Origin: Poriferisodalis sp965237655
Lineage (GTDB): Bacteria > Actinomycetota > Acidimicrobiia > Acidimicrobiales > Poriferisodalaceae
DNA length: 64,000 bases
NCBI RefSeq assembly: GCF_965237655.1
Contig: NZ_CBDEGB010000001.1
Span: 1,178,001-1,242,000, forward strand
Reading direction: 5' to 3'
The position numbers were made by a program, and so were the translations under genes. Positions 1-8,141 of this stretch are shown here, piece by piece. Position 1 is the stretch's first letter. Each line of letters opens with the position of its first letter. The notes beneath the pieces are model-generated. The model worked only from the letters and a program-made list of their open reading frames with translations. It was not told the origin of the DNA and did not search any database.

Positions 1-662
1 TAGAGGACGACGTGGCTGCCATGACCGAGCTGGCGGTCGAGGCCTTCGGCCGGCTGGACGTGGTCTTCAACAACGCCGGCATCGGCGGGGCCTTCGGCCC
101 GATCACCGAACTGGACACCGACGCCTGGGACGAGACGTTCGCCATCCTGGTGCGCTCCGTGATGCTGGGCACCAAGCACGCCGCCAGGGTCATGATCCCC
201 CAGGGCACCGGCGGCTCGATCATCAACACCGCATCGATTGCCGGCGTTGCCGGTGGGGCCGGCCCGCAGGCGTATTCGGCAGCCAAAGCAGCCGTCATCA
301 GCCTGGCTCAGACAACGGCGCTGGAGTTGGCGCCCCACCGCATCCGGGTGAACGCAATTTGCCCGGGGCTGATCTTCACCCCGCTGATGCACAGCGGCAA
401 TGAGGCCCAAGCCACCGAGGTCATGGCGGAACTGCAGCCATGGCCGGAGCGAGGCGAGGGCAGCGATATTGCATCGACGGCGCTTTTCTTGGCCAGCGAC
501 GACAGCAGATTCGTGAGCGGTCAGCAGCTCGTGGTGGACGGCGCCATGCTGGCTGCGGGTCCACGCATCCACGGAAAGATGCACAACACGCGCAATCTGC
601 ATCGCATGGCCGGCATGGCGTACGGCACGACCGGCAAGGCCGCTTCGGTTCGTCGCCTTTAG
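1..662 (+). CDS. SDR-family oxidoreductase, 5' end outside window
   Basis: This is a short-chain dehydrogenase/reductase that interconverts an alcohol and a ketone with NAD(P). The frame is already open at the window edge, so the Rossmann GxxxGxG motif and start codon lie upstream. The visible part has the NNAG motif at the end of beta-4, a catalytic Ser in the stretch NTASIAG, the YxxxK pair in YSAAKAA, and the INxICPG loop after the active site, so the catalytic core is complete. The C-terminus carries about 30 extra residues rich in basic and Met residues, beyond the usual VDGA end. Its stop overlaps, tail to tail, the stop of the leftward CoA-transferase gene. The substrate cannot be read from sequence; the acyl-CoA neighbours suggest a hydroxyacyl or sterol-like compound. 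Confidence 0.9.
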   Translation, partial: EDDVAAMTELAVEAFGRLDVVFNNAGIGGAFGPITELDTDAWDETFAILVRSVMLGTKHAARVMIPQGTGGSIINTASIAGVAGGAGPQAYSAAKAAVISLAQTTALELAPHRIRVNAICPGLIFTPLMHSGNEAQATEVMAELQPWPERGEGSDIASTALFLASDDSRFVSGQQLVVDGAMLAAGPRIHGKMHNTRNLHRMAGMAYGTTGKAASVRRL

Positions 663-1963
663 CCGCGCCGCTCGTCGCTCAGCGCGTCCCGGTGATCGGG
701 GTGTGCAATCGAGGTGAGCAGTTCAGCACGCTCGGCGAGCGTGCGGCCCCGCAGTTCCACCGCTCCGAACTCGGTTGCGACGATGTCCGCCACATACGCC
801 GGCAGCGTCGTGGGGGCGCCCTCTTCGAGGGTTGGAACGATGCGCGAGATGCGCCCGCCCGCAGCCGTCGACGGCATCGCGACGATGGCTCGGCCTCCGG
901 TTGCCACGCAGGCGCCGAACGCGAAGTCGGGGGCGCCGCCGGGTCCGGAGATATAGCGGCCGCCGACGACCTCGGAATTCGCCGAGCCGTCGAGCGCCAT
1001 CTGCACGGTGGACTGCAGCGCCACAAAGTTGCGTATCTGGGCGATGCCCTCGATGCCGTGGCTCAGCGAGCCACGCACCAATTGCACTGCCGGATTGCGG
1101 TCGACCCAGTCGTAGAGCCGGCGTGTGCCCATCACTTCTGCGGCCACGCTCACGCCATCGCCCAACGGCCCCTTGTGGCGGTTGTCCACCGCACCGCTGG
1201 TGATGAGGTCGATGCAAGCGTCGTTGATCATGCCGCCGTGGAGTCCGAGGTGGCGACGGTCTCCGAGGCTGGACAGCACGGCGTCGGGAATCGAGCCGAT
1301 CCCGAACTGCAGCGTGGTCCCATCGCCGATGTACTGGCCGACGTGAGTTGCGATGGCCCGGGCGGTGCCATCGACGACGGCCGGCGCTAGCTCGGCCAAC
1401 GGCTCATCGATCTCGACCAGCGCATCAAAATCGGTCCGGCGGCACTCGCCTTCCCCGTGCACGTAGGGCATCTGCGGGTTCACCTGCGCGATCACCAGCG
1501 GCGCCGATCGCAACAGCTGGACATGGCCACCCACGCCAGTGCCGAGGCTCATGCGCCCCTGCGCATCGGGCGGGCTGGCCTGGCACGCCACGACATCGGC
1601 TTCGAGCCCGCCGCTGGGGCCCACGAGGCCGGTGATGTCTGAGTAGCGGGCGGGTACGACGTCGAAGTGCGGGCTGCCGTGCGCATCGCGCAATGCGCCG
1701 CTGGGCTGCAGCGAGGTCCAGCGGAATGGGTTGCCGAGATGGTCGAGCGGTGCAGGCCTGCTGAGCAGGAATGCGCTCACGAACTCGAGTTGCTCGAAGC
1801 GATCGTGTGCAGCGTCAATCGCGCTCAGCAAGCCGTATGGGGTTGCTGAGCCCTGCGCTGCATAGACGCGTGCCCGGCGCCCGATGCGCTCGACTGCGGT
1901 GTCGAGGCTCACCTGGGTTCCGGCACGGTTGCCGTTATGAGGTGTGCGGCCGTCGGGATTCAT
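659..1963 (-). CDS. Acetyl-CoA hydrolase / 4-hydroxybutyrate CoA-transferase family protein
   Basis: A 434-residue member of the acetyl-CoA hydrolase/transferase family, which moves CoA between carboxylic acids through an enzyme glutamyl-CoA intermediate. It has the conserved central block GDGTTLQFGIGSIPDAVL (residues 213-230) and the C-terminal GGAPDFAFGA region of the CoA site. Full length and intact. The start ATG at 1963 has a GAGGAG ribosome site about 9 bases upstream. Oddly, the position that in family members is a conserved catalytic Glu (HTEM or HSEM) reads H-G-G-M here (Gly244). The gene is divergent from the acyl-CoA dehydrogenase gene, with about 105 bases between them for both promoters. 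Either the subgroup uses another residue or it has lost transferase chemistry. Confidence 0.85.
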   Translation of the reverse strand: MNPDGRTPHNGNRAGTQVSLDTAVERIGRRARVYAAQGSATPYGLLSAIDAAHDRFEQLEFVSAFLLSRPAPLDHLGNPFRWTSLQPSGALRDAHGSPHFDVVPARYSDITGLVGPSGGLEADVVACQASPPDAQGRMSLGTGVGGHVQLLRSAPLVIAQVNPQMPYVHGEGECRRTDFDALVEIDEPLAELAPAVVDGTARAIATHVGQYIGDGTTLQFGIGSIPDAVLSSLGDRRHLGLHGGMINDACIDLITSGAVDNRHKGPLGDGVSVAAEVMGTRRLYDWVDRNPAVQLVRGSLSHGIEGIAQIRNFVALQSTVQMALDGSANSEVVGGRYISGPGGAPDFAFGACVATGGRAIVAMPSTAAGGRISRIVPTLEEGAPTTLPAYVADIVATEFGAVELRGRTLAERAELLTSIAHPDHRDALSDERRG

Positions 1964-2069
1964 CGATGCGGTGCTCCTCGTGTTGAGGGTCCAGCTACCG
2001 GAGGTGCCGACGGGTCGCCTGCACGTCCGGGCGAACTGTACGGGACCCGCAATGGCAATATTCCCGGTT

Positions 2070-3278
2070 ATGAGCTCTCAAGCGACCGACCTCAACGCCA
2101 TGCCCGCACCGGATCTGGTATCCGAACTCACGCCAGATGTCGCCGACGCAGCGGTGGGCTCGGGAGATCAAGCAGTCATCGAACGTGCCGCGTCGTGGGC
2201 TCGCGACTATGTCGCGCCGCGGGCCGAGTCGTGGGAGCGAGATCGCCGCTTCGCGACCGAGGCATTTGCGAGTGCCGCCGGCGAAGAGCTCTGCGGGCTG
2301 TTGGTGCCCGTGGCCGACGGCGGGTCCGGCATGAGCCAGATCGGTCTGGCACGCGTGCTTGAGGAGATCGCCGCTGCGGACTTTGCCATCGCCTTCTCGC
2401 TGGTGTGTCACAACAACCTGGCGGGGGCAGTGAGCCGGCGAGCCCCTGCGGAGCTTCGTGCCCGAGCGCTGCCGCCGCTCGTTTCGGGTGAACGGCTTGG
2501 CGCTTTCCTGCTCACCGAGCCCGGCGTGGGCAGCGACGCCGCCAAGATCACCACCTCGGCACGCCGTGACGGCGACGAATGGGTTCTCGACGGCGAGAAG
2601 GCTTGGGTCAGTAACGGCACCTCTGCGGAGCTGCTGTCGGTGTACGCGCAGACCGATCCCGCAGCCGGCCATCGAGGCATTGTGACCTTTCTCATCGATG
2701 GCAGTACCGACGGCGTCGAACGCTCCGAGGGGTACGAATTGAGCGGCGCACACGGCCTCGGGACCAACGGCATCAGCTTCGAGAATTGCCGAGTGTCCGA
2801 CGCCGATGTGATGGTGCCCGTGGGCGAGGGCTTCGTTGCGGCAATGGAGGGCATCGACATCGCCCGCGTCCTGGTCGCGGCAATGTGCTGCGGCATGATG
2901 CGCACCGGATTGGCGACGGCCATCGAATACGTGCGGCAACGTCAGGCCTTCGGCGGTCGCATCGCCGACCTGCAAGCGGTGCGGTTCCGGCTGGCCGACG
3001 TGGCCACAGACCTCGAAGCGTCGCGCCTGCTGGCGTACCGGGCAGCGTTCGCAGTGGCGGAGGGCCGCCCGGCGGCCGTGATGGCCGCGCATGCCAAGAA
3101 GTTCGCGACTCGCGCAGCAGAGCGACGGCTGGCGGACTGCATGCAGGTGATGGGCGCCGTCGGCGCACGCCGGGATCACCCGCTGCCCCGCCACCTGGCA
3201 GCTTCGCGGCTGACGCACTACGTCGACGGTGCGACCGAAATCCAAGATGTCGTGATCAGCAGGGCGCTGCTCGACTGA
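2070..3278 (+). CDS. Acyl-CoA dehydrogenase
   Basis: A flavoprotein of about 402 residues that introduces the alpha-beta double bond into an acyl-CoA and passes electrons to ETF. It shows the middle-domain flavin motifs LTEPGVGSDAA and GEKAWVSNGTSA and the C-terminal helical domain with YVRQRQAFGGRIADLQAVRF. The catalytic-base position near the C-terminus, Glu in YEGT of classic enzymes, aligns with Asp in YVDGATEIQ. The start is uncertain: ATG at 2070 gives normal family length, while 2052 and 1944 give longer forms, and none has a strong ribosome site. It faces the CoA-transferase gene across a short divergent promoter region. The preferred chain length cannot be told. Confidence 0.88.
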   Translation: MSSQATDLNAMPAPDLVSELTPDVADAAVGSGDQAVIERAASWARDYVAPRAESWERDRRFATEAFASAAGEELCGLLVPVADGGSGMSQIGLARVLEEIAAADFAIAFSLVCHNNLAGAVSRRAPAELRARALPPLVSGERLGAFLLTEPGVGSDAAKITTSARRDGDEWVLDGEKAWVSNGTSAELLSVYAQTDPAAGHRGIVTFLIDGSTDGVERSEGYELSGAHGLGTNGISFENCRVSDADVMVPVGEGFVAAMEGIDIARVLVAAMCCGMMRTGLATAIEYVRQRQAFGGRIADLQAVRFRLADVATDLEASRLLAYRAAFAVAEGRPAAVMAAHAKKFATRAAERRLADCMQVMGAVGARRDHPLPRHLAASRLTHYVDGATEIQDVVISRALLD

Positions 3279-3481
3279 GCACACCTGCTGGCCGGATAGC
3301 GGGCCGGCGACAGGCTGCGCCGGTCGACGCATATTGCTCACGGATAACGTGTAAACGCTGAGTGTAGTTCATGTACCCCACGGGTGTTAACTGTCTTCAA
3401 AGGTGATCACAACTCGGTCCACAGCTCGTTCGGGCTGTCCCGGGGACCACCTCGAACACAACATTTCGAGAGGGGGTAAGA
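3279..3481. promoter_or_regulatory. Leader region before the 2OG oxygenase / M24 pair
   Basis: About 200 non-coding bases between the acyl-CoA dehydrogenase stop and the GTG start at 3482. It is less GC-rich than the genes (runs such as TGTTAACTG and CAACATTTCG) and ends in a strong purine-rich ribosome site at 3467-3475. It is the likely promoter region of the downstream two-gene operon. No convincing terminator or operator was recognised. Confidence 0.45.
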
Positions 3482-4393
3482 GTGGGTTCGGCTCTGCTGT
3501 ATGCGAACCCCGAGGGCGACGCCCTCGAGGACATTGTGAACGTCAGCCAATATCCGGTTGGCAGCGCCCAGAACGCCGGAGGTTCAGTCAACGAGAGTTG
3601 GGCGGACATGGTGGCCACGACGAGGCGGGCCCTGGCAACCGACGGGTGCGCAACGCTGCCGGGATTCTTGACTGACGAGGGGTTACGGCGAGCACGCAGC
3701 GAAATCTCCTCACTGATGCCGAAGGCACCGCTGCGTCATGAGACCTCGAGCGTCTACGCGCGCTCCGATCTCGAAGTGGGTCTCGCGCCGGACGATCCTC
3801 GCCAGATCCAGATGTCACGCCTGATCGGTCACCTCACCCGCGACCAGATCCCGCCCGACGTGGTGCTGGCGCGCGTGTATGCCGCACCAGGCGTCAAGCA
3901 ATTCGTGGCGGCGTGCGTCGGCGAAGTCCGGGTGTTCGAATACGCCGACCCGCTGGCGGGGCTTGTTGTCACGGTGACGCCCCCGGGCGGCGAGCTCCAC
4001 TGGCACTACGACACCAACGAGTTTGTCGTCACTCTCATGGTGGCCGAACCTGATTCCGGTGGCGACTTCGAGTATTGCCCGGGGCTGCGCAGTCCTGGCA
4101 ACGAGAACTTCGACGGACTCGGCCGGGTGCTGCGCGGCGAAGCACCTGATGTGGTGCGCCGCCGCCGGCTGCGCGCCGGCGACCTGCAGATCTTCTTGGG
4201 CCGGTACTCGTTGCACCGAGTGACCAAGGTGGAGGGCCAGACCACGCGCTGTGTCGGAGTACTCAGCTATGCGAACCGGCCTGGCGTCATCGGTCCGGTA
4301 GATCGGACCAGGTCTGTATACGGCCGCGTCACTGAAGCGCACTTGCTGGCAGCCGAGTTTGCACGCAGTTCGGGCGACGGGCTCATCTTGTGA
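3482..4393 (+). CDS. 2-oxoglutarate/Fe(II)-dependent oxygenase-like protein
   Basis: A 303-residue cupin-fold protein that looks like a non-haem iron, 2-oxoglutarate oxygenase. The facial triad is visible as HxD in LHWHYDTNEF (about residues 176-185) and a distal His in GRYSLHRVTKV, followed about ten residues later by an Arg in TTRCVG that would hold 2-oxoglutarate. It starts at GTG 3482, behind the GAGAGGGGG ribosome site, and its stop overlaps the start of the M24 gene in a GTGA junction, so the two are translationally coupled and probably act on the same substrate. The substrate is not known. An oxygenase acting on a betaine, amino acid or small osmolyte is a reasonable guess from the neighbour only. 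Confidence 0.75.
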   Translation: MGSALLYANPEGDALEDIVNVSQYPVGSAQNAGGSVNESWADMVATTRRALATDGCATLPGFLTDEGLRRARSEISSLMPKAPLRHETSSVYARSDLEVGLAPDDPRQIQMSRLIGHLTRDQIPPDVVLARVYAAPGVKQFVAACVGEVRVFEYADPLAGLVVTVTPPGGELHWHYDTNEFVVTLMVAEPDSGGDFEYCPGLRSPGNENFDGLGRVLRGEAPDVVRRRRLRAGDLQIFLGRYSLHRVTKVEGQTTRCVGVLSYANRPGVIGPVDRTRSVYGRVTEAHLLAAEFARSSGDGLIL

Positions 4394-5583
4394 GCGAGCC
4401 CGAGGGGGGCCTCGAGCTACAACGTCTCGCGAGGCTTCAGCAGCACCTCGTCGCCATGGACTGCGACGCGCTCCTGCTCTATGACCCGCTCAACGTCAGG
4501 TACGCCACCGGCACGACGAACATGGCGGTGTACTCGCTGCACCATCCCTGCCGTTACGCACTCGTACCCGCGGAGGGTCCGGTCACTTTGTTCGAGTTCA
4601 AGACGTGCGAACACCTCTCCGAGGGGCATCCCGCCGTGGGTGAGGTGCGTAATGCGGTGAGTTGGTACCACTTCATCACCGGGCCGCGTACTGGTGAATT
4701 CGCCGATCGCTGGGCCGCAGAAATCGCTTCACTGCTCGGTTCGAGTCCGTTCCGGCGGCGGGGCACCCAGCCCAGGCTCGCTGTGGATCGGCTGGACCCG
4801 CTGGGCCTGTGGGCCCTCGGTCGCTGTGGGGTCGAGGTGACCGATGGCGGCGAGATCGTTGGTCTGGCCCGTGCGGTCAAGTGCCCGGGGGAAATCGCAG
4901 CCATCCGTTCGGCCGTCGAGGTGTGCGAGCGGGCAATAGCGGCGATGGAAGCAGCCTGCCGGCCCGGCATCACCGAGCAGGAGCTCTGGTCGGTCATGCA
5001 CCAAGTCGCCATCGCTGGCGGCGGAGAGTGGTTCGAGACCCGTTTGCTCACATCTGGGCCTCGTACGAACCCGTGGTACCAGGAGTGCTCGGATCGGGTG
5101 ATCCGCGAAGGCGACCTCGTCGCTTTCGACACTGATCACGTGGGCCTGGCCGGATACACCGTGGACGTGTCACGCACTTGGCTCGCGGGCGACGCCAAGC
5201 GCACGCCCGAGCAGCGCACCATGTATGCCGCCGCATGCGAGCAGGTGCAGCGCAATACCGAGCTGCTGCAGCCAGGGGTGACCTTCGCAGAGCTCTCTGA
5301 GCGCGCCTACCTGCCACCCGGCGAGCTGCACTCGGAGGCGAATGCGTGCGTTGCCCATGGCATGGGTCTGTGCAATGAGTACCCGCTGGTGCTCAACCGC
5401 GAGCTCTTCGGGAACGATGGCTATGACGGCGTGCTCGAAGCCGGGATGGTGCTGTGCGTCGAGAGCTTGGTGGCCCCTGTCGGTTGGCACGAGGCTGTCA
5501 AGCTCGAGGAACAGGTGCTCATCACCCCGACAGGTCCTGAGTTGCTGTCGAAGTCGCCGGTTTGTGAGGCCCTGCTGAGCTGA
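4390..5583 (+). CDS. M24-family metalloenzyme, DddP-like
   Basis: A 397-residue creatinase/Xaa-Pro-peptidase-fold protein with an N-terminal creatinase-like domain and a C-terminal pita-bread domain. Metal ligands are D247, D249, D259, H323, E358 and E373. The FDTD motif with a second Asp, and the spacing +2, +12, +76, +111 and +126 from the first Asp, equal the ligand spacing I recall for the DMSP lyase DddP (295, 297, 307, 371, 406, 421). The stretch SGPRTNPWYQEC also resembles DddP. However, the DddP catalytic Tyr (366) and Asp (377) correspond to N318 and N329 here, so DMSP cleavage is doubtful. It is coupled to the upstream oxygenase. Alternatives are a creatinase, an ectoine-hydrolase-like amidase or a dipeptidase. 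Confidence 0.8.
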   Translation: MSEPEGGLELQRLARLQQHLVAMDCDALLLYDPLNVRYATGTTNMAVYSLHHPCRYALVPAEGPVTLFEFKTCEHLSEGHPAVGEVRNAVSWYHFITGPRTGEFADRWAAEIASLLGSSPFRRRGTQPRLAVDRLDPLGLWALGRCGVEVTDGGEIVGLARAVKCPGEIAAIRSAVEVCERAIAAMEAACRPGITEQELWSVMHQVAIAGGGEWFETRLLTSGPRTNPWYQECSDRVIREGDLVAFDTDHVGLAGYTVDVSRTWLAGDAKRTPEQRTMYAAACEQVQRNTELLQPGVTFAELSERAYLPPGELHSEANACVAHGMGLCNEYPLVLNRELFGNDGYDGVLEAGMVLCVESLVAPVGWHEAVKLEEQVLITPTGPELLSKSPVCEALLS

Positions 5584-5695
5584 CTGGTGAGATCGCCCGG
5601 GAGTATCGCCAGCGGTTCGACCAGGAGTCTGTGTTGCGCACGAGCGCCCACACGTGCGTCAATTTCTCCTGACGGCCTACTGGCCGCGCTCGGGC

Positions 5696-6604
5696 TCAGC
5701 TGTTCTTTGGATCTCCGAGCCACGCGACGATGGCATTGGCGACTTGACGCTCCGGCGCGTCGTCGTCGGTCTCTGCACGCATGAGTGCCGACCACTCCAG
5801 TTCGAGGCCGGAGCGGCCGCAACGCACGGCTGTGAGTCGTCCTGTGTCCATCCACGGCGACATCGCCCACCGGCTGAGAATCGATACTCCAAAATCGGCT
5901 GCGATCATTTCGGCGATCGCACCCGTTTGCTCAAGCACCGTAATCGTGCGAGGCGAAACTCCAGAGGGTCGAAGAAAGCGTTCGTACTCGAAGCCCGGCG
6001 ATGGTTGACGGTTGTAGGTGAAGTAGTCCTCTTCGGCTAACGCCTCGGGTCCGATCCATGAACGGCTCGCAAGGCGATGCCCCGGGTGGGTGACGAGCAC
6101 GAGTTCGTCTGTGAACACGTGCAGTGTTTCACTTGTTCCCTGAGCGGGACCAGGAGCAAGTACGAGGTCAGCCGTACCGTCAGCGAGTCGCTGTGCTGGC
6201 GCGTCACCAATGACGACGAGTTCCAGCAGCAGTCCTTCCAATCGCTCGCTCGCTGCCGCGGCGAATGGCGCCAGCCAGTGGTAGCAGTCGTAAGAGCCGA
6301 CTCCGATGCGAACGGTGGCGGTCGTCCCACCGACACTGCGCATGAAATCCCGTTCGGCGCGGCCCAAGTCCGGCATCGCGCGATGGGCGGCTTGGCACAG
6401 AGCGAGCGCAGCGGGAGTCGGTTGCATGCCACGAGACGGGCGGCGTTCGAATAAGCGTCCGCCGAGCCGCCGTTCGGCCTCTGCCAAGCGATGGCTGACG
6501 GCAGATTGGCTGACATGGAGTCGGCCAGCCGCCGCGGTGACTGATCCGGTGTCCGAAACCGCCACGATGGTCTCGTAGTGGTGCATTTCCAAACGTGAAG
6601 ACAT
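5696..6604 (-). CDS. LysR-family transcriptional regulator
   Basis: A 302-residue DNA-binding regulator. The N-terminal winged helix-turn-helix is clear (HHYETIVAVSDTGSVTAAA then HVSQSAVSHRLAEAERRLG, residues 7-50), followed by a linker helix and a periplasmic-binding-type effector domain. It converges on the M24 gene, and its upstream DNA is the AT-rich strip at 6605-6847, which now runs into an insertion sequence. LysR regulators usually control a divergent neighbour; here that neighbour would be across the IS, where the 3' end of the broken dehydrogenase gene lies, so the original arrangement has probably been rearranged. The likely targets are the 3482-5583 operon or the decayed operon to the right. 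Confidence 0.9.
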   Translation of the reverse strand: MSSRLEMHHYETIVAVSDTGSVTAAAGRLHVSQSAVSHRLAEAERRLGGRLFERRPSRGMQPTPAALALCQAAHRAMPDLGRAERDFMRSVGGTTATVRIGVGSYDCYHWLAPFAAAASERLEGLLLELVVIGDAPAQRLADGTADLVLAPGPAQGTSETLHVFTDELVLVTHPGHRLASRSWIGPEALAEEDYFTYNRQPSPGFEYERFLRPSGVSPRTITVLEQTGAIAEMIAADFGVSILSRWAMSPWMDTGRLTAVRCGRSGLELEWSALMRAETDDDAPERQVANAIVAWLGDPKNS

Positions 6605-6847
6605 AGCTACAAGATCGCCAGCCTGGATGAGATATATGAGTAGATATAATAGACGTTATCAAAAACGTACAATTGTTTCGCATGAATTTTGTCGTATCGA
6701 GCGGCGATTTTCGTGCTGGAGCACGGTTCACATGCGTTCTGTGTCGATATCTGGCTCGCCATTAGTGTGAACATAAGAATGAGATTGCCGCAATTCCTCT
6801 GCCGAAAACAGGAAACTACGAAGTATAGGTCCATGTCCCGTGTCATC
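6605..6847. promoter_or_regulatory. AT-rich strip between LysR gene and IS
   Basis: About 243 bases whose A+T content is far higher than anywhere around (for example ATGAGATATATGAGTAGAT and ACGTTATCAAAAACG). It must contain the promoter of the leftward LysR gene. Short open frames exist on both strands, but they lack ribosome sites and resemble no protein I know. The composition points to recently acquired DNA or a remnant of a mobile element next to the IS left end. Confidence 0.5.
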
Positions 6848-8141
6848 GTTTGTTGCTCAGGTTCGGGTTTGATGCTTGGACAAGGAGAAACAGATGACGA
6901 AACCGTCGAGAAGGTCCCCGGAGCAGAAGCTCCAGGTGGTGCTGGGTGTGCTGCGCGGAGAGCAGTCCGCGGCTGAGGCGGGCCGCAAGTTCGGGGTCAG
7001 CGAGCAGTCGGTGCACAACTGGAAACGGATCCTGGTGGAGTCCGGGCGTGAGGGCCTGACTGCGGGCCGCAGGCGCCGGACGTCTCGCGAGGCCGAGCTT
7101 GAGGCGGAGTACGAGGAGCTCAAGGCAGCGCTGGGCGAGGCCCATGCGGGGGCTGCGCGTGTGGCGAAGGGGGGCGGACTGTCTCCCCCCGTTGGGGACC
7201 TCGATGTGATCCGCGCCGAAGCGGGCATGCCCATCACGAGGTTCGCGGCTCTCATCGGCGTGCCCCGACGGACCTGTCAGTACCGGCTGGCCACCCACCG
7301 CGCCGGGGACCCGCCGAAGGGTCCGTGGCCGGCGCCGGTCGTGGACCGGATCGAGCCGGCGGTCGCCAAGCTGGCCGCGGAGTGGCCGGCGTGGGGTCAT
7401 CGCAAGATCTGGGCCATGGGCCGCCACGCGGGCTGGGAGTTCGGGTCCCAGTCGTCGGTGCGACGCGCGATGGCCCGTCGGGGGCTGTTGGGGCCGGTCC
7501 GCTGCCAGGCCGAGCGGCGCCAGCTGGCCAGAGCCCGCAGAGCCGCCTTCGCGGACGCCCCGTCGAGACCGAACCGGGCATGGCAGGCCGATTTGTCGGA
7601 GTTCGAGACCGAAGCCGCCGGCACCCGCCAGCTCGGCGGCGTGGCCGACTACGCCGCCAAGCTCGTATTGGCGTGCCCGGTGGGCGCAACCGGGACCGCC
7701 GGGGACCTGTGCGCCGCGTTCGATGCCGCCGAGACCCGCGCAAGCGAGCTGCTCGGGCACGCTCTCATCGAGGACTGCACCGACGGCGACACCGGCGAGG
7801 TCACCCCCGTCGTGATCGTGACCGACAACGGCCCCGCCACCAAATCAGCAGCCGTCGCCCGCTGGTTCGCCGCCAGAGCGCACTTCGCGCACGTAAGAAC
7901 CCGGCACCGGTCGCCGCACACAAACGGAGTGACCGAGCGCTGATTCGAAGCCCTCAAATACGAACGGCCCTGCCGGCACGACATCGCAGACGGCATCGGC
8001 CTCGCCGACCACGTCACCGACTACATCGACGAATACAACCGCGTCAGGCCCCACGAGACCCTCGACTGGGCCCGCCCCCTCGACGCACACCAGCAAACCC
8101 CCGACACTCAAACCGAAACCCCCGAAACCTGAGCAACAAAC
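6848..8141 (+). mobile_element. IS element with DDE integrase-type transposase, inactivated
   Basis: A 1294-base insertion sequence. Its ends are inverted copies of GTTTGTTGCTCAGGTT: left 6848-6863, and right 8126-8141 on the complementary strand, a 16-base perfect terminal repeat. Beyond that the ends diverge. No target duplication is visible (left flank CATC, right flank TTGA), so flanking DNA was probably deleted or rearranged after insertion. The right end lies inside the 3' part of the dimethylglycine-dehydrogenase-like gene. The single transposase gene is interrupted by a stop codon. The family is IS3/IS481-like by the transposase core; I cannot name the exact group. Confidence 0.85.
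6894..8132 (+). pseudogene. Transposase (rve/DDE core) with in-frame TGA
   Basis: The intact protein would have about 412 residues: an N-terminal helix-turn-helix (EQKLQVVLGVLRGEQSAAEA then GVSEQSVHNWK), a middle HTH-like part, and the integrase core with catalytic Asp in WQADLSEFE, Asp in VTDNGPATKS and Glu in NGVTER. A TGA at 7941-7943 directly follows this last motif, where relatives carry an aromatic residue (NGVTERxFEALKYER). The same frame then continues for 62 codons with the typical YNxxRPHExLxW tail, to a TGA at 8130. The start ATG 6894 has AGGAG 7 bases upstream. A single G-to-A change from TGG is the simplest explanation. The truncated product keeps all three catalytic acids but lacks the C-terminal part. 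Confidence 0.8.

Noticed and set aside
1995..3341. 448-codon frame opposite the acyl-CoA dehydrogenase gene
   Set aside because: Antisense shadow rich in His and Arg with no family features.
4390..5583. Naming the M24 gene as DMSP lyase DddP
   Set aside because: The metal ligands match, but the two residues recalled as needed for DMSP cleavage are Asn here, so the function cannot be claimed.
6607..6976. Short open frames in the AT-rich strip
   Set aside because: No ribosome site, no family resemblance, and one runs into the IS. Treated as non-coding.
7941..7943. TGA in the transposase as a third selenocysteine codon
   Set aside because: It replaces an aromatic position (Trp/Phe) near the catalytic Glu, not a Cys, and transposases are not selenoproteins. 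A nonsense mutation explains it.
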